Of a stretch of DNA of 64,000 nucleotides, positions 25,832 to 33,985 are shown one piece after another. The notes under the pieces are model-generated. The model did not search any database. It saw nothing but the letters and a program-made list of their open reading frames with translations, and was not told the origin of the DNA. Source of the DNA: Bacillota bacterium (lineage in GTDB: Bacteria > Bacillota > UBA4882 > UBA8346); NCBI GenBank assembly GCA_023402395.1, contig JAEYGI010000043.1:1-64000 (forward strand), in the 5' to 3' direction. The position numbers and the translations under genes were made by a program. Every line of letters begins with the position of its first letter. Within the stretch, counting starts at the first letter, position 1.

Positions 25832-26971
25832 TTGTCCCTGAAAATTATCCGTAAAAAGTATATCTATTCATCGTTTAATCTCGTGGTGTTAATGATGGTC
25901 CTGATCATATTGATGCTGAACGTGATCCGGATTAACGATATCGTAAAAACGACGGGCACCGTAACCTCCAGGAATATCGTTTATGTAAAAAGTCCTTGCG
26001 ATACCTATCTTAAAGAGGTCTACGTCGTTCCCGGCGAAGAGGTCAAAAGAGGGCAACTTCTCGCCAAGCTTGACGATATCGGGATCCGCACCCATATTCA
26101 AGACCTCAAGGCGCAGATTATTGAGGCCGAAAACAGGAAAGCGGTTTTGAATAATGAAAATAACACCCTCCCCTGGCAGGTTAATAGCATGGAACAAGAC
26201 ATCCTGCAAAGCCGTTCCAAGTTGAATTACGCCCGGGAAGTCCATGAGAGCAACGTCAAGCTCTATAAAGGCGGCACCATCTCATTCTTGGAATTCAAAA
26301 ACTCCCAGAAAGAGGTTGAGACGCTCCAGGCCGATCTGGCTCGATTGGAAAACAGTCTGAAAATCTATAAAATCGAAAAACAGAACAGCATTCAGAAGAA
26401 TAGTGATGAGATCCGGGTCTTGGATTCAAAAATTGAACGGATCAAAAAACAACTCAACCTGTTAAATGCTCAATTTCAAGCTTTCGAAAGCGACGCCGAT
26501 GATCCACGAATCATTGCCCCTTATTCGGGAGTAATCACGGCCATTGGCGATGATGATTCGTCCGATGACGATGACAGTAACGAAGATCAATCCAAAAATT
26601 TTATCGGCAAAACTTTTCAAGTCAACGATACGATTTTCCGGATCAGCGATCCGGATGATATCTTTATCGAAAGCTCCATCAAGGAAAAAGATTTCCCTTA
26701 TGTTTTTGAGGGCGATAAAGTCACCATTTCGTTCCCGGCATATCCTACCGAACAGTTCGGCACCCTGCAGGGCACGATCCAAAAGTTATACCGGGAACCG
26801 ACCAACCTTTCCGGAGCCGTGGTCTATAAATGCGAAATAAAGGTTTACAACCCTGATGCCAATAAAAACATCAAAACCTATCTTGGGCTAAGCACCTCCA
26901 ATACGGTTGACGCCAAAAACAGTTACAGCCTGCTGGAATACATGATTAAAAAAATCTTTGAAAACCAATAG
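25832..26971 (+). CDS. HlyD-like membrane fusion (adaptor) protein
   Basis: A 379-residue adaptor with one N-terminal membrane helix (LVVLMMVLIILMLNVI). A lipoyl/barrel-sandwich half follows (VKSPCDTYLKEVYVVPGEEV, GQLLAKLDDI), then a coiled-coil hairpin (~90-220). The second lipoyl half opens with RIIAPYSGVIT. An acidic insert (DDDSSDDDDSNED) interrupts that second half, which is unusual. A C-terminal beta-barrel follows (VFEGDKVTISFPAYP). TTG start with GGAGGA 7 bases upstream. It partners the ABC exporter just upstream. In a single-membrane cell such adaptors guide substrate away from the membrane. Confidence 0.85.
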   Translation: MSLKIIRKKYIYSSFNLVVLMMVLIILMLNVIRINDIVKTTGTVTSRNIVYVKSPCDTYLKEVYVVPGEEVKRGQLLAKLDDIGIRTHIQDLKAQIIEAENRKAVLNNENNTLPWQVNSMEQDILQSRSKLNYAREVHESNVKLYKGGTISFLEFKNSQKEVETLQADLARLENSLKIYKIEKQNSIQKNSDEIRVLDSKIERIKKQLNLLNAQFQAFESDADDPRIIAPYSGVITAIGDDDSSDDDDSNEDQSKNFIGKTFQVNDTIFRISDPDDIFIESSIKEKDFPYVFEGDKVTISFPAYPTEQFGTLQGTIQKLYREPTNLSGAVVYKCEIKVYNPDANKNIKTYLGLSTSNTVDAKNSYSLLEYMIKKIFENQ

Positions 26972-26989
26972 CTGTCAGGAGACCGGGTA

Positions 26990-27718
26990 ATGGATAAGAT
27001 TAGACTTTTTTTCCTACCTTTCGCCGGAGGATCAGCCGCGTTTTATCTACCATGGAAGAAGCATCTGGATCCTCGGATTGAGATGTACCCCTTGGAATTG
27101 CCCGGAAGAGGGAAGCGCTTTAGTGCGCCTTTTCATGATAGCCTGATGGAAACCGTCGCTGATCTCTATCATTCAATCCGTCTAGTGCTGGACGAGCCCG
27201 GGTTCGCCCTGTTCGGACACAGCATGGGCAGTTGGCTGGCATATGAACTGGCGTATCTGATTATTGAAAACGGCCATTCCTGTCCGGTACATCTGTTTCT
27301 GTCCGGCAGGTATCCGCCGCAGATTGTCAAAAAGCCATCGATGGATCATTGCCAGTCCGATCGAGCGATCGTCGCCGGACTGGTCAAAATGGGCGGGACT
27401 CCACGCGAACTTCTGGAGAGCAGGGAGTGGCTGGAAATGATCATTCCAGTTTTGCGAGCCGACTATAAATTGCTAGATACTTACAGCTACTCACCTAAGG
27501 CCTATAAACTAAACTGTGGAATTACAGCGCTCACCGGGAAACAGGATTATATCACTACTCCCAGCGAGGTAGCCAAATGGCGCGAACATACCACCCGATC
27601 CTGCCGGGTTTGCGAATACGACGGCGGCCATTTCTTTCTTAATAATAAAACGGTTGAGATTGCGCGGATGATTAACTCCACCTTGTTGACTTATTCAGAT
27701 GCCGTGCATCTTATTTGA
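26990..27718 (+). CDS. Type II thioesterase (editing), GrsT/SrfD-like
   Basis: A 242-residue alpha/beta hydrolase that frees mis-primed or stalled carrier domains in NRPS/PKS lines. Active-site motif GHSMGSWLAYELA carries the Ser. The catalytic Asp lies in LTGKQDYIT and the His in YDGGHFFL. The N-terminal FFLPFAGGSAAFY is typical of the RifR/GrsT family. GGAG stands about 9 bases before the ATG. No integral thioesterase is found in the megasynthases, so this is the only thioesterase of the locus, though its type points to housekeeping rather than product release. Confidence 0.92.
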   Translation: MDKIRLFFLPFAGGSAAFYLPWKKHLDPRIEMYPLELPGRGKRFSAPFHDSLMETVADLYHSIRLVLDEPGFALFGHSMGSWLAYELAYLIIENGHSCPVHLFLSGRYPPQIVKKPSMDHCQSDRAIVAGLVKMGGTPRELLESREWLEMIIPVLRADYKLLDTYSYSPKAYKLNCGITALTGKQDYITTPSEVAKWREHTTRSCRVCEYDGGHFFLNNKTVEIARMINSTLLTYSDAVHLI

Positions 27719-27747
27719 CCTTTGGTCGTGGGAAGGGAGTAAAGAGG

Positions 27748-28998
27748 ATGGGGAGTTTGGCTCTATTATATCCCGGGCAAGGATCCCAATATATCGGAAT
27801 GGGACAGGCGTTATGCGCCGATTTTCCGGTAGCTCGGGTAACTTTCGAAGAGGCAAACGATGTTTTGAGGTTTGATCTTCAAAAATTGTGTTTTGAAGGA
27901 GATTCCGCCCAATTAACCCTCACTGAAAACGCGCAACCGGCGCTCCTAACCGCCGCTATCGCGGCACTTCGGGTATATTTGCTGGAAATTGGGGTTATTC
28001 CCGAATTCACGGCCGGCCATAGTTTGGGAGAGATTACCGCGCTGACCGGAGCCGGGGCGATCGATTTCACCGATGCGTTACGGCTCGTCCGGCAACGGGG
28101 CCGTTTTATGCAGGAAGCTTCGACGCTGGGAATGGGCTCAATGGCAGCGATTCGGGGCGTGGATCAAAGCCTGGTAGAAGCTGAATGCGCCAAAGTCAAC
28201 CGGGATAATTTTACGGTGGTAGTCTCCAATTATAACGCTCCGGAACAAACGGTCATTTCCGGCCTGACTGAAGCCGTGCTCACGGTAACCGAAAGGCTCG
28301 CCAGGCATGGTGCGGAAGCGATCCCTTTAAATGTGAGCGCTCCGTTTCATAGTCCGTTAATGGCCGCGGTCGCGGCCCAATTCGCGCTTGAACTTCAAAA
28401 ATATCAATTCCATCCATTGCGCTGGCCGGTAATTTCCAATGTCGACGTCCTTCCATACGCCGGACCGGAACGGATCGCCGAAAACCTGATTCAGCAGATA
28501 ACCGGACCGGTTCGCTGGACCTCGACCATGGAGTTTTTAGCCAAACAAGGGATTACGGAAGCGATCGAGATCGGGCCGCGGAATGTTTTAAAGAACCTGG
28601 CCCAGCGCAACTTGCCCGCGATTGCTGCATATTCCTTTGATAATCAGGGTGACCTGAAAATATTACAACAGATTTACTCTAAAACGGCCCCGTCGCCCAC
28701 TGAGTTTAAGCATACGGTGGTCACCAAGTGCATTCAAATCGCCGTATGCACCAGAAACCGTAACTGGAATAATGACGAATATCAGAAAGGGGTTGTGGAA
28801 CCATATCGACGGGTCCAGGCGCTCCAAGATGAATTAGAGCGGGAAAGTAGAGAGCCTACGCCGGAAGAGATGAAAGAGGCTTTGGAAATGTTGCGGTCAG
28901 TATTTGCCACCAAGCGGACCCCACTCGACGAACAAGTTGAACGGTTTAACGAGGTCTTCCTGGTGACCGGGACGAGGGCACTTTTTCCCGATTTTTAA
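27748..28998 (+). CDS. Trans-acting malonyl-CoA:ACP acyltransferase with C-terminal extension
   Basis: A 416-residue FabD-like acyltransferase that should load malonyl units on the AT-less PKS modules here. It has LLYPGQGSQYIGMG, active-site AGHSLGEITAL, and NVSAPFHSPLM, whose FHS favours malonyl. The first ~305 residues cover the AT. The last ~105 (VTKCIQIAVCTRNRNWNN, RVQALQDELERESREPT, ending TGTRALFPDF) form an extra helical domain that I recall from some Bacillus/Paenibacillus trans-AT proteins. ATG 27748 is chosen for its AAGAGG/GGGAGT site; the frame opens 33 bases earlier at TTG. Its presence explains why neither KS module carries its own AT. Confidence 0.88.
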   Translation: MGSLALLYPGQGSQYIGMGQALCADFPVARVTFEEANDVLRFDLQKLCFEGDSAQLTLTENAQPALLTAAIAALRVYLLEIGVIPEFTAGHSLGEITALTGAGAIDFTDALRLVRQRGRFMQEASTLGMGSMAAIRGVDQSLVEAECAKVNRDNFTVVVSNYNAPEQTVISGLTEAVLTVTERLARHGAEAIPLNVSAPFHSPLMAAVAAQFALELQKYQFHPLRWPVISNVDVLPYAGPERIAENLIQQITGPVRWTSTMEFLAKQGITEAIEIGPRNVLKNLAQRNLPAIAAYSFDNQGDLKILQQIYSKTAPSPTEFKHTVVTKCIQIAVCTRNRNWNNDEYQKGVVEPYRRVQALQDELERESREPTPEEMKEALEMLRSVFATKRTPLDEQVERFNEVFLVTGTRALFPDF

Positions 28999-29103
28999 AA
29001 TGTCCGGGTCCGAAGCAACCATGGAAGATGCGGGTTGATGGACAGAGCCCAATCGGATCGGAAGAATTCATTGCTCAACCCATTTCACTGAAGGAGGCTT
29101 GCG

Positions 29104-30057
29104 ATGCCCACGATCATCGGATATTCGGATTATTATATCGCTGAAAACACTTTATCGAACGATGAGTTTGTCGCTAAATTAAGCGACGAATTTGTGAGCG
29201 AATGGGGAAATACCTTTGTAAAGGCCGAGATTGAAAGGGATGACCTGGTTAGCATCCTGAAAAATACCGGAACCCAGCGGGTTGGAGTCGAGGACCGCCG
29301 CCAAGAGCCGCAAAGGTTTTGTGAATTATTTGATAGATATCTATCAGTTTCTAATGTTCAACCGGAGGAGATCGACTGTATCATTTACACTCGGGGCAAC
29401 CCGATTGTGGGTGATATCAATATCCCCTATTACTTGCAAAAGGAGTTTCAATTGCCCCGGGTGCAGATCTTCTGTATCGAGCAAGAATGTTCCGCTACAT
29501 TGCTGGTGATTCATCTGGCGCAACTGTTGATTAATAGTGATTTTGCCCGTCGAGTGGTGATTTTGTCCCGCAATGTCTTTGAAAGTTATGAGAAACGATT
29601 AATGGGTATGTTTTTAGTCAGCGACGGTTTTGGAGTGATGGAGGTAATTCATGGCGAAACCGGTTTGACCCCGATCGATTTTACCAGTACTTCAAGGGGG
29701 AATATCACCAAGGTACAGGATTTTACCCTTAAAGCATCGGAGGTCGTTGAAGTCGGAGCCGGACTCATCCAAACGTTGCTCAAGAAGAACGGACTGACCA
29801 TGAAAGACATCAGCTTGATTATCCCTCAAAACACCAACGGCAGCGGTTGGAATATTTATTCTAAACAGCTAGATATCTCGCGGGAACAGATCTTTTTCGA
29901 TAATTTCGGGGGCATTGGTCATCTGGGCGATCTGGACATGATCCGGAACATCACCGATATCCGGCGCAAAGGGTTGCTAAACCCCGGTGAGATGGCGCTG
30001 GCCTACGCGCTAGGCACTGGAACCTCCTGGAATGCATCTCTTTTTAAAATGGCGTGA
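29104..30057 (+). CDS. KAS III (FabH)-like enzyme with altered catalytic residues
   Basis: A 317-residue thiolase-fold protein. The nucleophilic Cys lies in FCIEQECSATLLVIHL. The region of the usual HQAN His reads LIIPQNTNGS, with Gln where His is expected. The final Asn loop is replaced by NFGGIGHLGDLDM, with a His nearby. Such changes occur in KAS III relatives that transfer acyl groups to oxygen or nitrogen rather than extend chains (CerJ-like), so it may acylate an intermediate or supply an unusual starter. The reaction is not predictable. AAGGAGG precedes the ATG. It stands between the trans-AT and a methyltransferase, with ~100-base gaps on both sides. Confidence 0.72.
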   Translation: MPTIIGYSDYYIAENTLSNDEFVAKLSDEFVSEWGNTFVKAEIERDDLVSILKNTGTQRVGVEDRRQEPQRFCELFDRYLSVSNVQPEEIDCIIYTRGNPIVGDINIPYYLQKEFQLPRVQIFCIEQECSATLLVIHLAQLLINSDFARRVVILSRNVFESYEKRLMGMFLVSDGFGVMEVIHGETGLTPIDFTSTSRGNITKVQDFTLKASEVVEVGAGLIQTLLKKNGLTMKDISLIIPQNTNGSGWNIYSKQLDISREQIFFDNFGGIGHLGDLDMIRNITDIRRKGLLNPGEMALAYALGTGTSWNASLFKMA

Positions 30058-30155
30058 ATATTTGATAATTATCTATCAGGCTATAAGCCATTCCGTATCA
30101 ATTCGAATCACGCGGATGGTTGTTATAGAAACAAAAGAGATAAGGAGTTGTTGTG

Positions 30156-31052
30156 ATGTACGGCGTATGTGTTGACACTTTACGGCTTTTACAGGAATCC
30201 TCGAAGATGATGGATGATTGGGCTAGTGACAGTTGCGCTTTTAAATGCCAAGGGGTTAAGGGCGGGATGGAACAATGGGCCAAAGAACAGGCCGCCGCGG
30301 CTGAGGAAAGCCTTTGTTGCGATTGGTATCACAGCACCTGGCAATACCTGCGGTTATTGAACATGGTGGCCGTGCCCAATTGGTATGGGTTTTATGTGAA
30401 AGCGCTGGGGGACGTATTAAAACAAAAACCGTCCGCCCAGGTATTTATCTCGGCATGCGCCGATTATGGGATGCTTGCTAAACTCCATGAGGCGATTCAA
30501 GCCGTGGACGCCAATCCGACCATTGCCATCTATGATATCTGTGAAACACCGTTGAAATCGGCGCAATGGTATGCCGAGCGGTTTGGTTTGACGGTTTTGT
30601 GCAAGGTTGGAAATATCATTACCGGCGACATTCCGGAGGCGCCGTTCGATCTGATCGTCACCGATGAATTCCTGACCGTTTTAAAAGATGAATACAAACC
30701 GGAGATCACCGCTCGATGGAAGCAGTTGCTCAAGCCTGACGGAGTTTTGGTAACCACCGCGATGATTGGAAAACCAACCACCCCTGAGCTGCGGGCTGGC
30801 TACGCCGCCCGGGCGCGTCAGCTCTACGAAATCTACGGGAAGATGGTTTTCCCCAATCATGAAGGCCGAAATTTACTCGAGAAGTTTGAAAAATTCGCGG
30901 CGTATCATACCCGGCACATGATGAGAGACGAAACGCAGCTAAAAGAGTTATTCAAAGAATATAAATATTTTTCATACGACATTATGGTGACTCCCGGAGA
31001 ATGTGTCAATCCGACGCCGTCGTTCCAGATCGTCGCTTCTCCCGGGGCTTAA
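30156..31052 (+). CDS. SAM-dependent methyltransferase, class I
   Basis: A 298-residue protein. A helical N-terminal part (residues 1-90, including WYHSTWQYLRLLNMVAVPNW) precedes a Rossmann core. Strand 1 reads VFISACADYGML, a loose version of the glycine-rich SAM loop. The acidic end of strand 2 is IAIYDICETPL, and the motif at strand 4 is FDLIVTDEFLT followed by LLKPDGVLVTT. Together these fit a small-molecule methyltransferase. AAGGAG lies about 9 bases before ATG 30156. Lying inside the locus, it probably tailors the product or a building block. Substrate and methylated atom are unknown. Confidence 0.72.
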   Translation: MYGVCVDTLRLLQESSKMMDDWASDSCAFKCQGVKGGMEQWAKEQAAAAEESLCCDWYHSTWQYLRLLNMVAVPNWYGFYVKALGDVLKQKPSAQVFISACADYGMLAKLHEAIQAVDANPTIAIYDICETPLKSAQWYAERFGLTVLCKVGNIITGDIPEAPFDLIVTDEFLTVLKDEYKPEITARWKQLLKPDGVLVTTAMIGKPTTPELRAGYAARARQLYEIYGKMVFPNHEGRNLLEKFEKFAAYHTRHMMRDETQLKELFKEYKYFSYDIMVTPGECVNPTPSFQIVASPGA

Positions 31053-31489
31053 CCGCAGTTGGGTTGAATCTCCATTCCCCTCGCGATCGGGCTGATTTAA
31101 AAGATAGCTTCCTGGTTAAAAAGGGGGATGGGGATATCAAATTGCGCTTATTTATTTCAGGCGGTTTGATCATGCGTTTGGTTGGACCGATTAATTAGTT
31201 CAGCGGTGAAGCAAACCTTTACGTTTGCGTTCGAGTGATTTCGAATCGGTTATAAAGTCAGTTTTTCGAAACGCCAAACTTTCGTTTGGTTACAAATTCT
31301 TTTAAATTGACGCGTCCGAAGCTTTCATCCGGTTACAAATAATTCTGGATGGTCAACAAAATGGTTTCGTTCGGCTTTGGTTGACTTTGGCTGGGTTCCG
31401 AAAACAGATTTAACGTTAATTAGGTAATCTTTTTATGATAGATTCGATGTCGTCTTCAAACCGGAATTTTACATAAAGAAGGGATCGCG
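31053..31489. other. Intergenic gap inside the biosynthetic locus
   Basis: There is no gene. AT-rich with recurring words: ACTTTCGTTTGGTT (near 31277), the reverse complement of a word near 12740, and several TGGTTACAAAT and TTCGAA blocks. It is long enough to hold a second promoter for the genes that follow. GGGATCGCG directly precedes the next ATG, a weak ribosome site. Confidence 0.4.
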
Positions 31490-33877
31490 ATGACGGACTG
31501 CCTGATTATCGGATATAACGATGAGAACTTCGACGAATACGAAAAGATGTTGCGGGCGATGGGAACCGAACACCCCGATTACCGCGATTTAAACATAAAT
31601 TGTATTCAATATAACGGCCAGTCGTATCGAGCGCTAGACATACTGGATTATTTCTATCACGAAGGCCGTCAGGAATCATACCGGAGGTTTCATAATGCCG
31701 ATCTGTTATGGAACGTTATCCTGTACCTCGGCACCTATTTGCACCGCCACGGGTTCTCTTTCGATTACATTAACCTGTTTCAAATGGAAAAAGATAAATT
31801 GAGGGAGAAATTAGTCCGGGGCGAGATTCTGACCGTAGTGATCACGACCACGGTTTATACGATGGTCAATCCGATTTATGAGGTTATTACGTTTATCCGC
31901 CAATATAACTCCAGCGCCAAGATTATTGTCGGCGGGCCATTCATTTCCAAGCAAGCGGAGCGGATGGATGCGGAGAATCTCCAAACCTTCGCCAAATACT
32001 TGAATGCCGATTTTTTGGTTTTGAGCCGGGAGGGCGAGGGAGCGTTGGCCCGGATCCTGTCCGCCTTAAAAAGGGGCGGTTCTTATGGCGCGATTAACAA
32101 CATCGCTTATAAAGACGGGGAGCATTACCTAGTCACGCCAGCTGAAAAAGAATACAATCCCCTCGATGAAAACCCCATTGATTATTCATTGTTTCCCAAG
32201 CAAGACATCGGCGAGTTTATTAACATCCGGATCTCCAAAGGATGTCCGTTCGCTTGCGCCTATTGTGGATTCCCCTTACGCTCCGAAGGTTATCATTATC
32301 TCGATGTGGATAGCATCGAAAGGGATCTTAACGCCATCCGCGAGGTTGGAACCGTTAAGAGCTTATTCTTCTTGGACGATAGCGTGAACATTCCTAAGAG
32401 CAATTTCAAAGCGATGCTGCGGATGATGATTCGACAAAAATATGATTTTGTCTGGCATTGTTTTTTGCGATGCGACCAATGTGATGAGGAAACCATTGAG
32501 TTAATGAAGGAAGCCGGGTGCGAGGGGGTCTTTCTTGGCTTGGAGTCGGCCAACGCCACCGTATTAAAGAATATGAACAAAACTTCGCGTCAGGAGCATT
32601 TTGCCAAGACCATCCCGCTGTTCAAAGCGGCGGGAATGATCGTCTTTACTTCGATTTTTATCGGATTCCCCGGTGAAACCCACCAGACTTTCCAGGAAAC
32701 CATCGATTTTTTGCGACAAACGGGGTCTGATTTTTACCGGCCGCAACTTTGGTATTGCGATCCGATCACTCCGGTCTGGCAGCAACGGGAGAAGTATGGT
32801 TTGCGTGGCTATAACTTTGGCTGGTCCCACGATACCATGGATGCTAAGACGGCTTGCGATCTCACCGAAAAATCCTTTTTTCTCCTTGATGAACCGGTCT
32901 GGACGCCGGATCCGGGATTTAACTTCATCTCGGTATATTATCTGAAGCATCGGGGCATGTCGGTCAAACAGATTAAAACTTTTTTAAAATGTTTCAATGC
33001 TGTGGTCAAAGAGAAACTTTTGTTCCCGGAAAAGAAAGAAGTGTCTCCTGAATTGATCGAGAGTTTACGGAGAAGTTGTCAATTCGATCGCGGCGAGTTG
33101 CCTGATCTGAGGCCGCTTGAGGCCTTATCCGCCGAGCGCTATATCCAGGCCGAGCAATATTGGCGGAAGGAATTCGGTTATTCTGATTCCAAAGACCATT
33201 GTGAACCGTTACCGATAGCGGTCGATTCTGAACTGGAATTATCACAAACCATCGAACTGGAACGGCCGCTTTTACTAAAAATGAACGAAAACTATGGCGC
33301 TGCGGAGTTTAACACCGTGGTCTTCGCGGCTGTCTGCATATTGAAAGCCCGTGGCGAAGGGCGGGAAGAACTGGCGGTTCTCAATGCCTTGGACCGTCAC
33401 GGATTGGTTCCGATGAAACTTGATAACTTCGCAGACTTATCGATCCGAGAATTAATCGGCCGGATTAACGAGAAGACCGAAGCCGCTAAGCCACATCAGT
33501 TATTCGCCTTTCACATTTTTCACAGCAATGGCTGGCTGAGAAATCGCGAACCGTTCTTCGCGATGTCATTTCTGAAATCGGAGCGAGAAGAACTTGGGCT
33601 CGATCAATGGCTGGCTGGGCTAGACTCCAGAGTACGCTCCAATCTAGGTCTGAAAGTAAAATTTGATATCGACTCCAGTCAGACAATTCATTTGAAAATG
33701 CGTTACCGTTCCGATTTGGATCACCGGGAGAAGCTTGATACGTTGATCCGGCAATTGAGTCCGTTGTTGGAATCAATTAGCCGCGATCCCGAGCTAAAGG
33801 TGAGGGAGATCGCTATCATCGAAGCGCGGGAGTTGAACCCGGTCGGTCAGTTTGCAGCCAAACAGTTTAATTTCTGA
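31490..33877 (+). CDS. PhpK-type cobalamin-binding radical SAM enzyme fused to a C-domain C-lobe
   Basis: A 795-residue fusion. Residues ~85-215 form a B12-binding Rossmann region (ILTVVITTTVYTMVNPIYEV, IIVGGPFIS). The radical SAM core follows with the cluster motif CPFACAYC near 253-260 and IFIGFPGETHQTFQE. Its overall look matches proteins annotated as the PhpK family, whose founder methylates phosphorus in phosphinothricin-type peptides. Relatives in NRPS loci probably methylate unactivated carbon or phosphorus. Residues ~550-795 read like the second half of an NRPS condensation domain. They open AEQYWRKEF, continue LLLKMNENYGAAEFNTVVFA and LSIRELIGRINEKTEAAKPH, and have no HHxxxDG lobe. 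That tail may dock the enzyme to a carrier-bound substrate. The target atom is unknown. Confidence 0.8.
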   Translation: MTDCLIIGYNDENFDEYEKMLRAMGTEHPDYRDLNINCIQYNGQSYRALDILDYFYHEGRQESYRRFHNADLLWNVILYLGTYLHRHGFSFDYINLFQMEKDKLREKLVRGEILTVVITTTVYTMVNPIYEVITFIRQYNSSAKIIVGGPFISKQAERMDAENLQTFAKYLNADFLVLSREGEGALARILSALKRGGSYGAINNIAYKDGEHYLVTPAEKEYNPLDENPIDYSLFPKQDIGEFINIRISKGCPFACAYCGFPLRSEGYHYLDVDSIERDLNAIREVGTVKSLFFLDDSVNIPKSNFKAMLRMMIRQKYDFVWHCFLRCDQCDEETIELMKEAGCEGVFLGLESANATVLKNMNKTSRQEHFAKTIPLFKAAGMIVFTSIFIGFPGETHQTFQETIDFLRQTGSDFYRPQLWYCDPITPVWQQREKYGLRGYNFGWSHDTMDAKTACDLTEKSFFLLDEPVWTPDPGFNFISVYYLKHRGMSVKQIKTFLKCFNAVVKEKLLFPEKKEVSPELIESLRRSCQFDRGELPDLRPLEALSAERYIQAEQYWRKEFGYSDSKDHCEPLPIAVDSELELSQTIELERPLLLKMNENYGAAEFNTVVFAAVCILKARGEGREELAVLNALDRHGLVPMKLDNFADLSIRELIGRINEKTEAAKPHQLFAFHIFHSNGWLRNREPFFAMSFLKSEREELGLDQWLAGLDSRVRSNLGLKVKFDIDSSQTIHLKMRYRSDLDHREKLDTLIRQLSPLLESISRDPELKVREIAIIEARELNPVGQFAAKQFNF

Positions 33878-33985
33878 ATTCTCCTCATCTTTGGGGAAAA
33901 AGTCAGGGTACGACATTTCTGGCCCAACGTCAAGGAGATAGCGCAAATTTGACGGAAAGTTATGGAATTGAAAGGAGATTTAGTA

